Of a stretch of DNA of 64,000 bases, positions 7,385 to 17,273 are shown piece by piece (position 1 is the first letter of the stretch; the number at the start of each line of letters is the position of its first letter). Below the pieces are notes generated by a model. It worked only from the letters and a program-made list of their open reading frames with translations, was not told the origin of the DNA and did no database searches. Location of the stretch: NCBI GenBank assembly GCA_020634235.1, contig JACKCB010000002.1, forward strand, positions 1-64,000. Direction: 5' to 3'. This DNA comes from Ardenticatenaceae bacterium. Lineage in GTDB: Bacteria; Chloroflexota; Anaerolineae; Promineifilales; Promineifilaceae. The position numbers were made by a program, and so were the translations under genes.

Positions 7385-9067
7385 ATGGAACTCAAACAAT
7401 ATCTCAATCCCCTGCGTAAATGGTGGTGGCTGCTGTTAGCGGCCACCCTCGTCTCCACCCTCTCCAGCTTCCTGGCCACCCGCCTGCAAGACCCCATCTA
7501 CCGCGCCAGCACCACCCTGATGATCGGCCAGGCCATCGACGACCCCAACCCCACCGGCGCCGACTTCTACCTGGGGCAGCAGTTGGCCCAAACCTACGCC
7601 GACATCGCCAAGCGGCAGCCGGTGCGCCAGGCCACCATGGACGCCCTGGGCATCACCTGGCTGCCGGAATACAACGTCACCGTCCAAAACAACAACCAGC
7701 TCCTGGAAATCGCCGTGCTAGACACCAACCCGGAGCGGGCCCAGGTAGTCGCCAACACCCTGGCCGAACAACTGGTACAGCAAAGCCCCACCAGCAGCCA
7801 GCGCGAAGACCAGCAGCGGCTGGCCTTCATCAACAACCAGCTAGACAGCCTGGAAACCAACATCACCGAGACCGAGCAGGCGCTGAACGATTTGCAGGCC
7901 GAAATGGCCAGCATGATCAGCGCCCGCCAGATTGCCGACGCCGAGACGCAGGTCGCCGCGCTGCAAACCAAGCTGACCACCCTGCAAACCAACTACGCCA
8001 ACCTGGTAGCCAACACGCAGCAGGGCGCCATCAACAGCCTGAGCATCATCGAGCCGGCCCTGCTGCCCACCACCACCGTCGGGCCAGACAACTACATGAC
8101 CATCCTGCTGGGCGCGGCCATCGGCTTCACCCTGGCCGCCGGCGCCGCCTACCTGATGGAGTATCTGGACGATACGCTGAAGTCGCCGGAGGAGATTGGC
8201 CAGGCGGCCGATCTGCCGATCATCGGCTTCATCGCCGACACGGCCAACGAAGATGAAGAGGGGACGGTGGTGACCAACCAGCCGCGCTCACCGGTGGCCG
8301 AGGCGTTCCGCGGCCTGCGCACCAACCTGGAGTTTGCCGGGGTAGACAAGCCGCTGCATACCATTCTCGTCACCAGCCCCGGCCCGGCCGACGGCAAATC
8401 CACCGTAGCCGCCAACCTGGCCATCATCATGGCCCAGGGGGGCAAGCGGGTGGTCCTGCTGGATGCCGATTTGCGCCGCCCGCGGGTGCACCATTTCCTG
8501 AACCTGCCCAACCGCTTCGGCCTGAGCGACGTTTTCCGCGAGCAGTTGTCGCTGGATGCCGCTTTGCAGCCCTGGGGCGAGGTGAGCAATTTGCAGGTGA
8601 TTACCAGTGGCAGCCTGCCCCCCAACCCGGCCGAGCTGCTAAACTCGGCGCGCATGGACCAGATTCTGGCCGACCTGCAGGGGCTGGCCGACGTGGTAAT
8701 CATCGACAGCCCGCCGGTCATGGTCACGGATCCGTCGGTGCTGTCGGCCAGGGTAGATGGCGTGCTGGTGGTGATCCAACCCGGCCGGGTTAATGCCGCC
8801 AGTATCAAAGCCATGCTGGAGCAGTTCCGGCGGGCCGATGCCCGGCTGCTGGGCATCGTCCTCAACCGCATCCCCCGCCAGCGCAGCTACTACGGTGGCT
8901 ACCGCTACTACTACGCCCCCTACTACTACGCCAGCCATTACTACATGGACGGGGAAAAACGCAACGGCTCCCGTGGCTCCCGCGGCTCCCGGCCGGGTGG
9001 CCGCGGCGGCCTGTTCGGCCGGCTGCGCCCTCGCCCCACCCCCCAACCCACCCCAGACGAACCATAA
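7385..9067 (+). CDS. Wzc-like polysaccharide co-polymerase / BY-kinase
   Basis: Inner-membrane chain-length regulator fused to a bacterial tyrosine kinase, 560 aa. A Wzz-type domain (membrane helices about 14-32 and 236-258) flanks a periplasmic region with a coiled-coil stretch near 140-205. The cytosolic kinase domain has a Walker A motif (PADGKST, ending at residue 340), Walker A' VLLDADLRRP and Walker B VVIIDSPP. The tail has a tyrosine cluster (YYGGYRYYYAPYYY) for autophosphorylation. It should control polymer length for the upstream glycosyltransferases and is driven by its own promoter. It is convergent with the lasso kinase gene, with a 10-nt gap. Confidence 0.93.
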   Translation: MELKQYLNPLRKWWWLLLAATLVSTLSSFLATRLQDPIYRASTTLMIGQAIDDPNPTGADFYLGQQLAQTYADIAKRQPVRQATMDALGITWLPEYNVTVQNNNQLLEIAVLDTNPERAQVVANTLAEQLVQQSPTSSQREDQQRLAFINNQLDSLETNITETEQALNDLQAEMASMISARQIADAETQVAALQTKLTTLQTNYANLVANTQQGAINSLSIIEPALLPTTTVGPDNYMTILLGAAIGFTLAAGAAYLMEYLDDTLKSPEEIGQAADLPIIGFIADTANEDEEGTVVTNQPRSPVAEAFRGLRTNLEFAGVDKPLHTILVTSPGPADGKSTVAANLAIIMAQGGKRVVLLDADLRRPRVHHFLNLPNRFGLSDVFREQLSLDAALQPWGEVSNLQVITSGSLPPNPAELLNSARMDQILADLQGLADVVIIDSPPVMVTDPSVLSARVDGVLVVIQPGRVNAASIKAMLEQFRRADARLLGIVLNRIPRQRSYYGGYRYYYAPYYYASHYYMDGEKRNGSRGSRGSRPGGRGGLFGRLRPRPTPQPTPDEP

Positions 9068-9077
9068 ACCACCCCCT

Positions 9078-9974
9078 TCACCCCCCCACTCCCTTCACCC
9101 TCTCCCACACCGCCGGCAGCTGCTCATACCGCCGCGGGTAATCCAGCCGCAGCACCGGCACCCGGCCGGCCACCGCCCGGCCAAAGGCGAGCTGCCGGGC
9201 CAGCAGCGGCGGCGCAAAGAGCCGCGCCGCGGCCGTGTGGTGCACCGGGGTCAGGATCGCCTGCTGGGCGGGCAGGCGGGCCAGGCTGATCTCAGCCGTA
9301 TCATCCGCCAGCCGCACCACGGCCGCCACGGGGAGTTCGGCCGCCAGCCCGGCCGCCGGCTGCTGTTGGGGCGCAAATTTCAGTTGCGGGAAGTAGGGGC
9401 GGGCCAGCACCCCGGCCGGGGTAGCCACCACCGGCAGTAAATCATCAGCAATACGTCGTTCCCCCTGCCCGGCCAGGTACTGGGCCAGGGTCGATTTGCC
9501 CTGCCCCGATTCCCCCACAAAGACCACCACCCCCTGCGGCAGTTGCACCGCGCTGGCGTGCAGGCAGTAGATGCCGCGCAGGGCCAGGGCCAGGATCAGC
9601 GCCGGCCCCAGGGCCACCTGGCGCACCAGGCCAGCGTCGGCCTCCGGCGGCGGCTGGCCGCCAATCTGCCCGCCATCCTGGCTAACAAACCAACTGCCCA
9701 GCCCGGCCACGGCGAGCCGGTACCCGGCCGGGGCGGCCCAACAAGTCACCCAACGCTCGCCCCCCGCCACCCAGGCCGGCTGGTCAAAAATGGGGCTGGC
9801 GCCGGCCGGGATGCCCCCGGCCGGGGCAACCGCTGGCATGGCCGCCGGTCCCGGCCGGGCAAAGGCGGCCAGCTCCGGCAGCGGTCCATCAGCCACCAGG
9901 GTCTGGCCGGCAATCTGGTAGCAGGCGGGGGTAGGTCGGGGGATCCCGGCCGGGAGGAAAGACAAGGTGATCAT
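9078..9974 (-). CDS. HPr-kinase-like ATPase of lasso cluster A
   Basis: P-loop protein of 298 aa related to HPr kinase/phosphorylase. It shows LHASAVQLP, then the phosphate-binding loop GESGQGKST (residues 154-162) and the acidic pair D177-D178. It begins 13 nt after the lasso precursor stop, so it is the last gene of cluster A. In known lasso clusters such kinases phosphorylate the precursor, typically a C-terminal Ser. The precursor here ends in Leu but has S60 and T61 nearby, so the target residue is open. The long Ala/Pro/Gly-rich N-terminal region is divergent. Confidence 0.8.
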   Translation of the reverse strand: MITLSFLPAGIPRPTPACYQIAGQTLVADGPLPELAAFARPGPAAMPAVAPAGGIPAGASPIFDQPAWVAGGERWVTCWAAPAGYRLAVAGLGSWFVSQDGGQIGGQPPPEADAGLVRQVALGPALILALALRGIYCLHASAVQLPQGVVVFVGESGQGKSTLAQYLAGQGERRIADDLLPVVATPAGVLARPYFPQLKFAPQQQPAAGLAAELPVAAVVRLADDTAEISLARLPAQQAILTPVHHTAAARLFAPPLLARQLAFGRAVAGRVPVLRLDYPRRYEQLPAVWERVKGVGG

Positions 9975-9987
9975 GCGAAATCCTGGC

Positions 9988-10188
9988 CTAGAGATGCTCC
10001 TGGTATGTACTTGCCGGTCCGCTTTCGCCGATACCAGGCGTAGGCCCCATCGTCAGGTCCCGCAGCGTGCCATAGGCAGACAACCGCGGCCGATCATATC
10101 TCCTCCTGGCAGCCCTTTGGTCAGCTACCCATTCAGCCCTCGCTTCCCCCGCTTGCGGCGTGTCCACAGCTTGTCTAGATTCCTTCAT
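9988..10188 (-). CDS. lasso peptide precursor A
   Basis: Precursor of 66 aa. The leader (1-47) carries the full lasso recognition pattern YxxPxLxxxGxxxxLT as YDRPRLSAYGTLRDLT at residues 31-46, with Thr at -2 relative to the core. The predicted core is GPTPGIGESGPASTYQEHL (48-66), with Gly1 and Glu8 placed to form an 8-residue macrolactam ring and an 11-residue tail. The ATG at 10188 has AAGGAG 11 nt upstream; an in-frame GTG at 10200 would leave no spacing. It lies between the cyclase and the kinase with gaps of 28 and 13 nt. Ring and cleavage site are inferred from family rules. Confidence 0.9.
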   Translation of the reverse strand: MKESRQAVDTPQAGEARAEWVADQRAARRRYDRPRLSAYGTLRDLTMGPTPGIGESGPASTYQEHL

Positions 10189-10216
10189 GCCAACAATCAC
10201 TCCTTCGAAAACAAGT

Positions 10217-12097
10217 TTATAGCGAGCGGTTTGTCGCCTGCTGCTGCAACCACAGTTCCAGACTCAACACCAGCCACAACGGGTACGCGTGGGCGGGATT
10301 ATAGCGATCCTCCAGCACCTGTCGCAACCAGTCGGCGCGCACAAACTGCTGCTGCACCACCTGCGGGGCAGCCAGGATCTGCCGCACCGTCGCCCACTCC
10401 TTCTCATACAACCCTTTGTACAGCAGCGGCGTGAACGAACTCTTGCCTCGCCGCTGTCGTATGGCGTCTGGCAAATAGCCGGCCATAGCCTGTCGCAGCA
10501 GCCATTTTGTCCCGGCCGGGCGGCCCAACAAAGAGGCCGGCACAGCCATGACAAAAGCAACCAGGCGGCGGTCCCAAAAGGGAGATAATGGCTCCACCCC
10601 ATGGGCGTGATACATGCCCCGCACGGCCGCCAACCCCTGGGCAATCACGCTGGTTTTCAGCGTACGATACCGCTCCCACCGGCCGGGGCCGGCAAAGCGC
10701 TGCCAGCTATCATCATCGTGCAGCCGCTCCTGCAGATGTGTGCGCACGGCTAAATCCGGGTGAAGACCGGGGTGCGTCCACACCGCCGGCCGGGGCCGCA
10801 GTTGGCGGTAACGGCGACGCCAGGCAACGGGCAGCAGTTGGCGCAATCCATTTTCAAACAGATCCCGCCGCGGCCGGATCACCGTCCGGTCAGCAACCAG
10901 GGTTCGCGCCAGCGTCCCCCAACGCCAGTCGCTCAACCAATCGGCCGCCCAATAGCGCCCGCCCGTAAACAATGTGTCGCCGAAGTGCCCGTTGAGCAAA
11001 ACGCGGCAGCCCGCCTGCTGCGCCGCCCGCATCACCGCCAGCGGCAGCCGCGCGTAGGCATCATGCATCACAAAGTCATCCAGCACCGGCCAGGTAGCCG
11101 GTGCCTGCAAAGTCCACAAATCATCGGCCGGCAGAAAGGTCGCTTCCAAATCATACCGCGCAAGTAGTGGCCGGATGAAGTCGCGCTCATCACACGCCAC
11201 TTCTCGGTCAAAAACGTAGGTAAAACTCCGCAAGCGGCGAGTTTCCCCCGGCGCAGACGCGGCCAGGGCAGCAATGGTGGTCGAATCCAGGCCACCGCTG
11301 AGGGAAATGCCCAGCGGGCCGCGGCTGCGCAGCCGGCAGGCAACACTCTCTTGCAGTAGCGCTAGAAAATGCTCGGCATATTCGGCTTCACGCCGGTAAC
11401 GAATCTGAGCCTGGGGGTCAATATCCCAATAGCGCCACAAACGCGCGTCGCCGGCCGAAACCAGCAGACAGTGCGCCGGTGGGAGATAGCTCACCGCCTG
11501 AAAGAAGCTCTCCGCCTGGTCTTGCCAATGGCCAACCAGGTAGTCGGCCACTTTGGCCTCGTTGATCTGGCAGGAGACCGCGGGGTGAGCCAGGAGTTGG
11601 CGCACTTCCGAAGCCACCAGGCAGCATTGCCGGTCCAGGTAGTAACACACACTCCGGTTACCCAAGGCGTCCCGCGCGATAAAGAGCTGCTGCCGGGTCT
11701 CGTCCCAAATGACAAAGGCAAACTCCCCCAGGAGATGATTAACGCAGTCTACCCCCCACTGCCGGTAAGCGTACAGGATCAGTTCGGCATCACTCAACTG
11801 GCTGGCTGACCCGGCCGGGGCGGCCAGCCGTCCCACTGCCCCCACCAGTTCCGCCCGGTTATCCAGGCGGACATCGCCGGTAATCGCCAGCCGGGCGTCC
11901 GGGGACAGCAATGGCTGTTGCTCGCCCTCCTCCTCCGGCGTCACCCAGAAATGCTGGTGCGCCAGGGCCACCGCGCCATTCCGCCAGACCCGCTGCCCAT
12001 CCACCGCCCGCTGTGGTGCCGCGGCCAACATGATTTCCACCACGCTGGCTGCCACCGGCCGGGCCTGGCGCTGCCAGACGGCCAAAACGCCACTCAT
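10217..12097 (-). CDS. lasso peptide isopeptide-bond-forming cyclase A (asparagine-synthetase-like)
   Basis: Lasso cyclase (C protein) of 626 aa that activates the ring acid side chain with ATP and closes the macrolactam. The N-terminal glutaminase-like domain lacks the catalytic Cys2 of asparagine synthetase (it begins MSGV), as expected for this family. The synthetase domain has the PP-loop SGGLDS at residues 267-272. Its ATG overlaps the stop of the giant C25 gene by one base (TAATG), implying translational coupling. Cyclase B (22672-24549) is the closest relative here, sharing a LAAAPxRAVDGQ stretch and the WRYWDIDP motif. Confidence 0.92.
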   Translation of the reverse strand: MSGVLAVWQRQARPVAASVVEIMLAAAPQRAVDGQRVWRNGAVALAHQHFWVTPEEEGEQQPLLSPDARLAITGDVRLDNRAELVGAVGRLAAPAGSASQLSDAELILYAYRQWGVDCVNHLLGEFAFVIWDETRQQLFIARDALGNRSVCYYLDRQCCLVASEVRQLLAHPAVSCQINEAKVADYLVGHWQDQAESFFQAVSYLPPAHCLLVSAGDARLWRYWDIDPQAQIRYRREAEYAEHFLALLQESVACRLRSRGPLGISLSGGLDSTTIAALAASAPGETRRLRSFTYVFDREVACDERDFIRPLLARYDLEATFLPADDLWTLQAPATWPVLDDFVMHDAYARLPLAVMRAAQQAGCRVLLNGHFGDTLFTGGRYWAADWLSDWRWGTLARTLVADRTVIRPRRDLFENGLRQLLPVAWRRRYRQLRPRPAVWTHPGLHPDLAVRTHLQERLHDDDSWQRFAGPGRWERYRTLKTSVIAQGLAAVRGMYHAHGVEPLSPFWDRRLVAFVMAVPASLLGRPAGTKWLLRQAMAGYLPDAIRQRRGKSSFTPLLYKGLYEKEWATVRQILAAPQVVQQQFVRADWLRQVLEDRYNPAHAYPLWLVLSLELWLQQQATNRSL

Positions 12098-15000
12098 TAG
12101 GGCGCAACAACAACCAAGGCGGGATCACCCAGCAGTGTCCAGCCCAGCAGGACGTCGATCAGTTCTGGCTGCGTTTGCGCCAGATCGGCCTTGGCCAACT
12201 GGATGGCCTGCCCCAGCCGCAGCCCCGACTGGACCATGTAGGGCGTGAGCAACCCGCCTAGCGCCTTGTCCGACGACGACAGGGTCAGCGTCGAGGCCCC
12301 CAGCACCGCCGCCGCGCCCCGATCGCCGGCCAACAGGAACTGGTGGGCCACGGTGTTGTAAGCGGGTGACACGTGGTAGGTATTCCAGCAGCCCCATTGG
12401 CTAACCACCGTTGGCCGCCCGGCGTTCGTCAGGGCCGCTGCGTCGGCAGCGTTGAACAAGCCCTGGAAAGTCCAGCGCGTGGTGCCAGAGTGACCGAAAA
12501 AGCTGGTCAGGGCCACGCCGCTGTTCAAACCGTCTAACAGGGCGGCACGGGCCGCAGCCAGGCCAATGTCGTCGATGTACGCCCGGTCCACCATCCAGCC
12601 GGCCGGCAGTTGGTTAATCAGGTTGTCGCTTTCGGCGGCGTAGGACATAACCCCACTGGCCGCATCGGCAGCAAAGAGGGCGGTCTGGCTATAATCCTTG
12701 TTGGCGTAGGCCAATGTCTTGGCTACCAGATTGTCCAGTTCGGCCGCCGTGCGCACCGGGAAGCGGCCAATGGCCAGGTCGGGCACGTTATCCCCGTTTA
12801 GGTCGGTGTACAGGGGGTCTACCGGCGCAAACTGCACCAGGTTTCCCGTAGCGGCGTACAGGGTGGGCAAGAAGCTGATGCTGCCCTGGCCCAGGTAATC
12901 GAAGTAGTCGTAGGTGTCGCCGCCCACCAGCAGGACGTATTTCGTACCCATCCCGGCCGCTGCGTCGGCAATATAGGCGCGGATGGCATGCGGGTCGACG
13001 GCACCGCCGCTGTATGTGGCGTAGATGTCGGCCACGTCAACAACGCGGGTGCTTAGCCCTTCGGCGGCGTGGTAGTCCACCAGTGGTTGGATGCCGGCCA
13101 GGAAGTCGGCATGGGCAATGACCAGGTAGTCGGCGGGCTGGTCTAGCAGGTTGATTGGGGCGCGGCCCGCGGCCAGCCCTGGCGCGGTGAGGGCACTGGC
13201 GCTGCTTACCAGGTAGGTGGCCGGCTGGGCGCTGCCACGGAAGGCGGCAATGGTGCTGCCGTCGTTGGCGGTGAACTGTCTCACCCGGCCGAGTTTGGTC
13301 AGCCCGCTGTCATCCAGCCGGTAGACGACGGTGTCCCGGCCGGGCAGCCCATACACCGCAAACACCTCCCCGGCCGCGGTGAAGGTAAGCTGCCCCCCAT
13401 TTGCCACAAAGGCCCGCGGGTAGGTAACGCTGTAGCTGTCCAGGGCTAGCATATCCCAGGCAACACCGGTGTCGCCTGGCAGCCGTAGGGTAAGGGTGTT
13501 GCTGCCTTCTTGCAGCAAGCCATCGGGCAAGGTCAAGGTCAGGCTGCGGTCAACAATGCCGTCAAACAGCTCCTCAGCCACCGGCACGCCATTGAATTCA
13601 ACGATGACGTGGTGGTCCGGGGCGCTCTCTAGCCAGTCTGTGTACCCCCACATATGCACGCTCAGGCTGGCCGGCCCGCCGCCGGCCACGTACTGATCGA
13701 TGGTGATGGGGTAGTGGCGCGCTACGGGGGTGGTGTAGGCCAGGATCGTCTCCTGGTACCAGGGGTTGCCGGTTGGCGACAACGGGCTGTAGGCGCGGTT
13801 GTTGTCTACAGTGACGGTGGCCAGGTAGCTGGCCGGTGGGGTCTGGTTGGGAATCGGGCTACGGTCGACAGGCATGGCCAGACGTCGGCCGAGGCTGAGT
13901 TGGTAAATGTTGGTGTGGCTGTAGGGGCTGTCCAGGGCGCTGCCATGGAACTCCAGGTAGTCGCCGGGACCAAAGAGGCGACCGCTGGCCTGAACGTATA
14001 AGGGAACCGGGCGGTCCTGGTAGCTGAGTTCAAGGCGGTTTAGAGGTATCCCGGCCGGGTCTATCCCAAAGGCCAGAATCTCTTCGTAGGTCAGCCGGTA
14101 CAGGCCGCTCTGGTCCACCAGCAGGTTCAGGCTGCCCAATCCGCTGCCAGGGCCAAGTTCAGGGGTGAAGCTGGCTTGCAGAGCCGGCAGCGCAGCGGCA
14201 GCCCGGCTGCCCGCCTGCTGCTCATGCTCGGCGCGGATAGCCGGCCAGTTAATGGGGTCCACCTCGACCCAGGCCCCGTATGCCTCGCCCAGCTTGAAAG
14301 GACCGTGCCGCAGCCGCCGCCCCACAATGTCCACATCCTCCAGGTAGAACAGGTCCCCGGCCGGGCCGGCCATGTCGAAACCGTAGATTTGCGGTTCAAT
14401 TGAATCGACAACCGCAGACGGAATCAGTTGGTCGTTAACCAACTGCAAGCCATCTTTGGTGGCCACATACAGGTTGAAACCCACGTTGCCCGTCTCGGTG
14501 GTCGTCTGCCAGGCAAACTGCACCCCCTCTTTGCCGGCGCTGGCCTGGAAATAGGCCAGCGTCACCGGCAGCGTGCTGTTGCCGCCGGTGAAGTCGGAAA
14601 AGCTGCTGACGGTGCCGCCAAGAGTGTTGGCTCCGGTGTTGGCCGCGTTCAAGATGCTCCAACTGCTGCCGTTGTACTGCGCGCCGTAGAGGTTGGCTTC
14701 CAGGCCCACCACGTCGCCGTCGCTGTAGCTGAAACTGACGTCGGCGCTGAAGCTGCTGATGCCGCTCTGGGTAACAGTCCAGTAGCGCGCGAGATGGTCG
14801 GCACTGCCGTTCTCCGGGTGTTTGGCGTTGGTTACACGCGCACATACCAGACCCGGGCCAAAGGTGCCGCTGGTAAAGTTCACCGTGGCCGGCGAGTAGT
14901 CGGTAGTGCCGGTGGCGTCGCCGATGGGAAAGGTGAAGCTGCCGCTGGCACTATAGCTTTTGCACAGGCTGCCGCTGCCATCGGCCACAACCAGCGCGCT

Positions 15001-16956
15001 GGTCGAACCGCCACTCACTGTGGCGCTGCTGCCCAGGGTCAGGGTGTTCGTGCCCAGGCGAAGCTGGCCGTTGGTCAGCGTCAGCAGCCCATCGACGGCG
15101 ACTGCTTTCCCCAGGTCCAGGCCGCTGGCGTTGTTTAGCGTCAGGCCACCGAAGGTCACCGTGCCGCTGCCGTCAATCGTCTGGGCGCTGCTGCCGGCAA
15201 ACGTTGTTGTGGCGGTGCCGCCGGCAAAAACACCGGTAACGCTAAAGCTGCTGCCCACGACCGTTAAGTTGTGGCTGCCGCTGTTCACCGTCGTAGAACC
15301 ATTGATGGTTACACCACCCAGGGTTGTGGTCCCGCTGCCACTCAGGCTATGGGTGGCGCTGGCAGCATTGAAGGTGGTTGTCTGGCCGGCCCCCTGCGCA
15401 AAGATGCCGTTGTTGCTGAAGTGACGTCCAATGGAAATGTTTCCGCCGCTGCTGTTGGCAATATTCGCGCCCGCATTGATTTGCAGGTCGTAAAACGCTT
15501 TGGCCCCGCTGCCGTCGATTGCCCCACTGCCAGTAAAAATGAAGGTTCCGGTGCCTGGGGTCATGCTCCCCCCTGTCTTGCTGAAATTATGGGCAATCGT
15601 AGTCGTGGTGCTGTTGAAATCGACGTCGGTTCCGCTGCCGGAGATGATCAAGTCGTAGAAGGTGGTGCTGCTGTTGACCTCTTGCAGGTGCCCGCCATTG
15701 AAGCGTACGATGCCGTTGTTGTGGGTAAAGGTACCGTTGTTGGTCCAATCGCCACCAACGGCCAGCTCCCCGGTTGGGGCAACCAGGGTACTGCCGCTGT
15801 CAATGGTGATAGCACCATTAGCGGTGCGCCCGGCAAGCACATTCAACGCGGTGTTATTGGCGATCTGCACGTTGTGAGGAACGCCGGCGCCACTATACTT
15901 CCACTCGTCGGCCCGGTTGAAGCTGCCGCCAGTGTTGTATTTGAGCGTGGAGCCAGTAGCATAGGTGGGGGCATTGGTAGCCACGTAGCGGTACGTGTTG
16001 ATAGTCAGGGTGCCATTGAGGGTGGCGCTGCTGCCAAAGTCGACTCCTTTGGCCGATGTAGTGGCCAACAGGTTAACATTGTGCAAGGTAACCGTGCCGG
16101 CCACGGTGCCCGTCCCCGCAAAGGCGATGGTCTCGGTGTTGGCCGTGTAAGTGCCGTGGTTGGTCAGAGTGCCATTGTCGGCGATGGTCAGGGTATGGCT
16201 GCCGCTGCCGCCGCTGAAGCTGCCGCCCTGGTTGACCTTCAGGGCCGCCGCGTCCACGTTCGCGTCCAGCGTCACGGTAGCCCCGCTGCAAATTTCCACG
16301 GCAGCATTGCTGGCGTTGGGCACGCTGCCCCCGGCCCAACTGCTGCCACTGCTCCAGTTGCCACCGCTGCCGGTTGTGCCACTCGCCACAGTATAGCTGA
16401 AGTAAGAATCCCCTTCAGTCCAGGTCGTCTTATAACCATCGGCAGCTATGCGAACATTGGCCTGACTCAGATCGTTGGAGTCGCTGCGGTAAAAGACGTA
16501 GCGCACTTCAGCACCGGCACTGTTGGCCGTAGCCGGAATCTGGGCCACCCACGTTCTGTCGGGTTCGTTGTACCGAGAAAACTCGGCCGCGACTGGTGTG
16601 CCGTTGGTCCTTGTGGGCGCAGTGCCATTGGTTGTGTATACCAGAAACACATATTTGTTGGTCGTATCTTCAATGAAGTTCACGTACAAATCGGTGGCAT
16701 CGCAGGCGGCAATGGTGGACTTGGCCAGCCCGGTGCTGCTGTTGCCCTGGCGCATGTTGGGGGCTGCGCTATAGGTTGTCTTATGGGTACCATCGGTATA
16801 ACCGATGCTTAAGTTGGGGTTGTGTCCGTTGAAGTTAATTGTGCCGGCGTAACTGTCTGGTACGCATATAAATAGAACCAGCAGTACCAGGACGGCGCTG
16901 ATGAGCAACTGCCGGGCATTAGGCAGTCCAGGTGAGGTGCGAGCAGAACGTATCAT
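12097..16956 (-). CDS. giant secreted gingipain-like (C25) protease with beta-repeat N-terminus, lasso cluster A
   Basis: Secreted protein of 1619 aa. The ATG at 16956 has GGAGGGG 7 nt upstream and opens a signal peptide (RSARTS then a hydrophobic run ending before YAG). About 200-830 is a low-complexity Gly/Ser/Thr/Asn beta-repeat region resembling surface beta-helices. A LPVTLAYFQA...TTTETGNVGFNLY module and Ig-like regions follow. The last ~400 residues form a C25 (gingipain) domain with a likely His1489 (FGHSG) and Cys1523 (WGCWNTYH) dyad. Its stop is fused to the cyclase start (TAATG). The paralogue at 17840-22582 has the same C-terminal half but a subtilase at the N-terminus. Confidence 0.88.
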   Translation of the reverse strand: MIRSARTSPGLPNARQLLISAVLVLLVLFICVPDSYAGTINFNGHNPNLSIGYTDGTHKTTYSAAPNMRQGNSSTGLAKSTIAACDATDLYVNFIEDTTNKYVFLVYTTNGTAPTRTNGTPVAAEFSRYNEPDRTWVAQIPATANSAGAEVRYVFYRSDSNDLSQANVRIAADGYKTTWTEGDSYFSYTVASGTTGSGGNWSSGSSWAGGSVPNASNAAVEICSGATVTLDANVDAAALKVNQGGSFSGGSGSHTLTIADNGTLTNHGTYTANTETIAFAGTGTVAGTVTLHNVNLLATTSAKGVDFGSSATLNGTLTINTYRYVATNAPTYATGSTLKYNTGGSFNRADEWKYSGAGVPHNVQIANNTALNVLAGRTANGAITIDSGSTLVAPTGELAVGGDWTNNGTFTHNNGIVRFNGGHLQEVNSSTTFYDLIISGSGTDVDFNSTTTTIAHNFSKTGGSMTPGTGTFIFTGSGAIDGSGAKAFYDLQINAGANIANSSGGNISIGRHFSNNGIFAQGAGQTTTFNAASATHSLSGSGTTTLGGVTINGSTTVNSGSHNLTVVGSSFSVTGVFAGGTATTTFAGSSAQTIDGSGTVTFGGLTLNNASGLDLGKAVAVDGLLTLTNGQLRLGTNTLTLGSSATVSGGSTSALVVADGSGSLCKSYSASGSFTFPIGDATGTTDYSPATVNFTSGTFGPGLVCARVTNAKHPENGSADHLARYWTVTQSGISSFSADVSFSYSDGDVVGLEANLYGAQYNGSSWSILNAANTGANTLGGTVSSFSDFTGGNSTLPVTLAYFQASAGKEGVQFAWQTTTETGNVGFNLYVATKDGLQLVNDQLIPSAVVDSIEPQIYGFDMAGPAGDLFYLEDVDIVGRRLRHGPFKLGEAYGAWVEVDPINWPAIRAEHEQQAGSRAAAALPALQASFTPELGPGSGLGSLNLLVDQSGLYRLTYEEILAFGIDPAGIPLNRLELSYQDRPVPLYVQASGRLFGPGDYLEFHGSALDSPYSHTNIYQLSLGRRLAMPVDRSPIPNQTPPASYLATVTVDNNRAYSPLSPTGNPWYQETILAYTTPVARHYPITIDQYVAGGGPASLSVHMWGYTDWLESAPDHHVIVEFNGVPVAEELFDGIVDRSLTLTLPDGLLQEGSNTLTLRLPGDTGVAWDMLALDSYSVTYPRAFVANGGQLTFTAAGEVFAVYGLPGRDTVVYRLDDSGLTKLGRVRQFTANDGSTIAAFRGSAQPATYLVSSASALTAPGLAAGRAPINLLDQPADYLVIAHADFLAGIQPLVDYHAAEGLSTRVVDVADIYATYSGGAVDPHAIRAYIADAAAGMGTKYVLLVGGDTYDYFDYLGQGSISFLPTLYAATGNLVQFAPVDPLYTDLNGDNVPDLAIGRFPVRTAAELDNLVAKTLAYANKDYSQTALFAADAASGVMSYAAESDNLINQLPAGWMVDRAYIDDIGLAAARAALLDGLNSGVALTSFFGHSGTTRWTFQGLFNAADAAALTNAGRPTVVSQWGCWNTYHVSPAYNTVAHQFLLAGDRGAAAVLGASTLTLSSSDKALGGLLTPYMVQSGLRLGQAIQLAKADLAQTQPELIDVLLGWTLLGDPALVVVAP

Positions 16957-17273
16957 GGTAATACCCCTCCGATAAATCTGGCGGGCGGCGGGCGGCCCCG
17001 GCATCGTTGGCCGTGCCTTTCGCCCTAACACAGTTTCCCGCAGTTCCCTCTACGTTTTCCAGGGCGGCGGAAAACTGCCAGGCTATTTCGCCCATAGAAA
17101 ACCTTCGCAAAACGGTCAGAAATGATTGCTTAGATGGTGGTCTGTAACTGACTGGACCAGACAACCCGCCCACAGTCAATACCACCCCACCCTGCAAAGC
17201 AAGGCGCCCTTAATTCCGGGCCTATTTTAGCACGAATTACACAGAATCTGCGCCAATCCCCGGGAGATCTTTC

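Noticed and set aside
15271..16812. 513-codon plus-strand frame opposite the beta-repeat region of C25 protein A
   Set aside because: Antisense of a repetitive Gly/Ser/Thr-coding region; signal peptide, ribosome-binding site and domains all support the minus-strand gene.
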